From JBMYQA01 sp049600855 (GTDB taxonomy: Bacteria; Bacteroidota; Bacteroidia; Cytophagales; Flammeovirgaceae), in contig JBMYQA010000303.1 in NCBI GenBank assembly GCA_049600855.1, positions 1 through 7,161 of the forward strand: DNA of 7,161 bases, read 5' to 3'. This document shows positions 5,481 through 7,161 of the stretch, one piece after another. The notes under the pieces are model-generated. The model saw only the letters and a program-made list of their open reading frames with translations, had not been told where the DNA came from and did not search any database. Within the stretch, counting starts at the first letter, position 1. Each line of letters starts with the position of its first letter. A program made the position numbers and the translations under genes.

Positions 5481-6446
5481 TTATTGGTTAGGCATCACAT
5501 TATTAAATTGTACCTGAGGAACAGCCTCACCAACAAATGCTTTAAAGTCATTTTCGCCATGTTTTTCTACTCGAATGATTCGTTTTCGAATGTCATCGAA
5601 GTATTTCCACGCAATCACTTCCTGCGGAGGCATTTTCATGTTTGTTTTTTCCATATTAAAATTCAAGCCCGTTTTGCTATACTCTCTAAAGTAAGCCACA
5701 TCTTGGTAGCGAATGATATTAGATGGACGCTTAAACTCGGCAATCTCTCGATCTAAATCTTCTTTGAGGGCAAAAATATTGACAGGCTGAACTTTGTAAA
5801 CCATTAATGAACTTCCTTCTCGTTGTATCATGAGGAAAAAACTATCAATACCACCCATATCCCTCATTTTAAAGAGTTTTTCGGATGAGCCATCTTCCCA
5901 ATCGTACTGAAACTCATTGACAGTTTCGAAGGTTTCCGTTTGGTAATCTACTAAAAATCCAAGCTTTAAGCTTTCCAGCGTAATGCTATACGGATCAAGA
6001 GGTTCTAATTTTCTTGGGCCTGGGTATTCCGACTTTTTCAAAAAACTACTTGGGTTTTGGAAGGTTTTTCCTTTCAGGCTGGAAAGTTTGCCTTTACCCG
6101 TTATTTTATACTTATAATGAATGTGCTTGAGCACTTTAGTCGCTAGCTTCTTATTAAATCGGCTTACTTTACCAGGCATTCGGAACAAGTTGATAAACCA
6201 CCAAAACGGGCCAACTCCAATCACAAAAGAAAACCAAAATAATAATTGTAGTGTCCAATTGTCTAAGTATCCCTCTGATAAAGTAGTGAAGTGAGCGATA
6301 TAGGCAATAGGTACCTCTTTTTTTCTGCGGGTAAATTCGTAGATGAAATCCTGCTGTGCTTCAGAAGGCAATTCTGCCAATTGAGCTTGTACAGCAAATG
6401 GTACATCTGTTAAGTCACTTTGTCTTACTATTAATGAATTACTCAT
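5481..6446 (-). CDS. Membrane protein with TM2-like and DUF4178-like regions
   Basis: The 321-residue product has no cleavable signal peptide. Residues about 28-108 resemble the TM2 domain as seen in Bacteroidota: an LPSEAQQDFIYEFTRRKK lead-in, a first hydrophobic segment (45-56), a short turn with GYLDNW, a second longer helix (66-88, LQLLFWFSFVIG...FWWFINLFRMPG), then a basic stretch with RFNKKLA. Polar residues interrupt the first helix (HFTTLSE), so the TM2 core looks eroded. After a Pro/Lys-rich linker (about 115-152), residues about 155-300 form a soluble beta-rich region (FQYDWEDGSSEKLFKMRDMGG, FLMIQREGSSLMVYKV) that resembles DUF4178. Function is unknown; the protein probably exposes the C-terminal region on the cytoplasmic side (inference). 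The ATG at 6446 is followed directly by family-like sequence and preceded by an A-rich tract. It stands alone, ended by its own terminator. Confidence 0.75.
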   Translation of the reverse strand: MSNSLIVRQSDLTDVPFAVQAQLAELPSEAQQDFIYEFTRRKKEVPIAYIAHFTTLSEGYLDNWTLQLLFWFSFVIGVGPFWWFINLFRMPGKVSRFNKKLATKVLKHIHYKYKITGKGKLSSLKGKTFQNPSSFLKKSEYPGPRKLEPLDPYSITLESLKLGFLVDYQTETFETVNEFQYDWEDGSSEKLFKMRDMGGIDSFFLMIQREGSSLMVYKVQPVNIFALKEDLDREIAEFKRPSNIIRYQDVAYFREYSKTGLNFNMEKTNMKMPPQEVIAWKYFDDIRKRIIRVEKHGENDFKAFVGEAVPQVQFNNVMPNQ

Positions 6447-6830
6447 TCAGTTTTTGTCTCAAATTAGTTTAACTCTTAGTTGATGGGCAGTGCTGTGCAT
6501 ACCCAATATGATGTTGCTATTGTGATTTGTGAATGATTTTGTGTGATGAATAGTTATGCTTCAAAATTTATACAAAAATCCTTAAAATGGCTAACATCTC
6601 TGAATTTATGATGAAGCTGCTTTTTGTTTACACGAAAGGAAACATTGACTGTCAATTTGACTAGTTAAGAATAATTGAGTGGAAAAATTGACTTGTTCTT
6701 CCTGTCATTATCCGTAACTCACCCTTTTATGCTTATTAACCAAAGATAATACACGAGTCCGTAAAATAAGGCGGGATTAGCGGTTAAATCACTAAAATAC
6801 AGTAAATCAAATTCGTGGATTAGCCTAAAA
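6447..6830. other. Gene-free gap between sprA terminator and the TM2-like gene
   Basis: No coding frame, RNA gene or strong hairpin is supported here. Two small signals exist. TATCTTTG on the minus strand (6748-6741) is a perfect TAnnTTTG box, but it lacks a good -33 partner and would give a leader of about 290 nt to the gene at 6446. TTGAC occurs at 6645-6649, 6657-6661 and 6688-6692, with an inverted copy at 6651-6655 that makes ATTGAC-T-GTCAAT, a possible regulator site. The gap otherwise appears to be AT-rich spacer or a long leader. Confidence 0.5.
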
Positions 6831-6863
6831 AAGCCCCTTGAATATCACAAATTCAAGGGGCTT
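6829..6863 (-). terminator. Intrinsic terminator of sprA
   Basis: A perfect 13-bp stem with a GC-rich core, AAGCCCCTTGAAT (6831-6843) against 6851-6863, has a 7-nt loop. It lies 19 nt after the sprA stop codon. On the minus strand the stem closes with GGGGC and runs into six U residues. No T-run follows on the plus strand. Confidence 0.9.
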
Positions 6864-6882
6864 GCTAAATAAATATGCTAAA

Positions 6883-7161
6883 CTATTGAGCTAAGTTAAA
6901 TCGCAATTGGAAGCCAAATGCGGTGGTTGTTCGTTTAAATGAGTTCGACACGCGCGGCGCAGTGATGGTTCGCTCAAAATACCATTGGAATTGCGTTCGT
7001 TTATTGATCTCATAGTTTACGGTAGGGCGGAATCGCAAGTTTGTTGTACCATTGGTGACAATGGGAGCATCGGAAATCTTGCGCTGAACCGTTTTTGAAT
7101 CTTGTAAAGTAAATGCCATACGGAAAGTAAGGTCATTTTTTAAGGTCTTGTTAGCTATAGG
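6883..7161 (-). CDS. sprA: C-terminus of SprA/Sov, type IX secretion outer-membrane translocon (partial)
   Basis: The last 92 codons of a longer gene are visible; the frame stays open to the right edge, so the internal ATG at 7119 is not its start. Reading from the edge, the peptide begins PIANKTLKNDLTFRMAF and goes on with SKTVQRKI, a segment with NLRFRPTVNYEINKR and QWYFERTITAPRV, then SNSFKRTTTAFGFQLRF and N-L-A-Q before a TAG stop. The alternating strand pattern and these motifs match the C-terminal barrel strands of SprA (Sov in Porphyromonas), the very large outer-membrane beta-barrel through which type IX secretion substrates leave the periplasm. Full-length members exceed 2,000 residues, so most of the gene lies outside the window. 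No gcvH or other co-oriented gene follows closely; a strong terminator does, so sprA ends its transcription unit here. Confidence 0.9.
   Translation of the reverse strand, partial: PIANKTLKNDLTFRMAFTLQDSKTVQRKISDAPIVTNGTTNLRFRPTVNYEINKRTQFQWYFERTITAPRVSNSFKRTTTAFGFQLRFNLAQ

Noticed and set aside
5472..5756. 94-codon plus-strand frame opposite the TM2-like gene
   Set aside because: It lies antisense to a well-supported gene with family-like sequence and shows no motif of its own.
1595..6664. TTGACTAG occurs in both the palindrome cluster (1595-1602) and the gap after sprA (6657-6664)
   Set aside because: A single shared 8-mer within 7 kb is expected by chance, and the surrounding bases do not match.
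7117..7119. Start codon at 7119 giving a 78-residue protein
   Set aside because: The frame remains open upstream to the window edge with SprA-like sequence (KNDLTFR), so this is an internal methionine of a longer gene.

Overview
The window looks like a chromosomal segment of a Bacteroidota bacterium, probably of the Cytophagales (order is inference). It is AT-rich. It carries the C-terminus of SprA/Sov, the outer-membrane translocon of the type IX secretion system, which is restricted to this phylum. It also has a periplasmic-TPR histidine kinase, a lipobox protein, and several sites that match the Bacteroidota sigma promoter (TTTG, about 19 nt, TAnnTTTG). Nothing in it suggests phage, plasmid or an active transposon.

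Layout from left to right. Positions 1-66 (-) hold the first 22 codons of a lipoprotein that runs off the left edge. Positions 346-1245 (-) encode a soluble DUF58/vWA-like protein. The 465-nt gap before the next gene is not empty: it holds a minus-strand terminator (1333-1372), a possible 3' remnant of a membrane-protein gene (1439-1501) and a run of short palindromes (1500-1600). Positions 1711-3741 (+) encode a sensor histidine kinase with a signal peptide, eight TPR units and one membrane helix. Positions 3801-5012 (-) encode a class I PLP aminotransferase (aspartate aminotransferase type). The two convergent genes share a hairpin at 3757-3786.

The 468-nt gap 5013-5480 holds the aminotransferase promoter and what looks like an independent plus-strand structured RNA of about 158 nt (roughly 5240-5398), with GNRA-capped hairpins, a near-consensus promoter and an intrinsic terminator. 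It is followed by a second, bidirectional terminator that serves the converging gene. Positions 5481-6446 (-) encode a membrane protein with a TM2-like N-terminal region and a DUF4178-like C-terminal region. Positions 6447-6830 contain no gene I can support. Positions 6883-7161 (-) are the last 92 codons of sprA, closed by a strong terminator at 6829-6863.

The genes look like separate transcription units: each is bounded by its own terminator or by a long gap, and there is no evident operon. The shared theme is limited to cell envelope and housekeeping functions: T9SS translocon, lipoprotein, envelope sensor kinase, small membrane protein and amino-acid metabolism. The part most likely to be undescribed is the candidate small RNA at 5240-5398. 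Next is the palindrome cluster joined to a gene remnant at 1439-1600.
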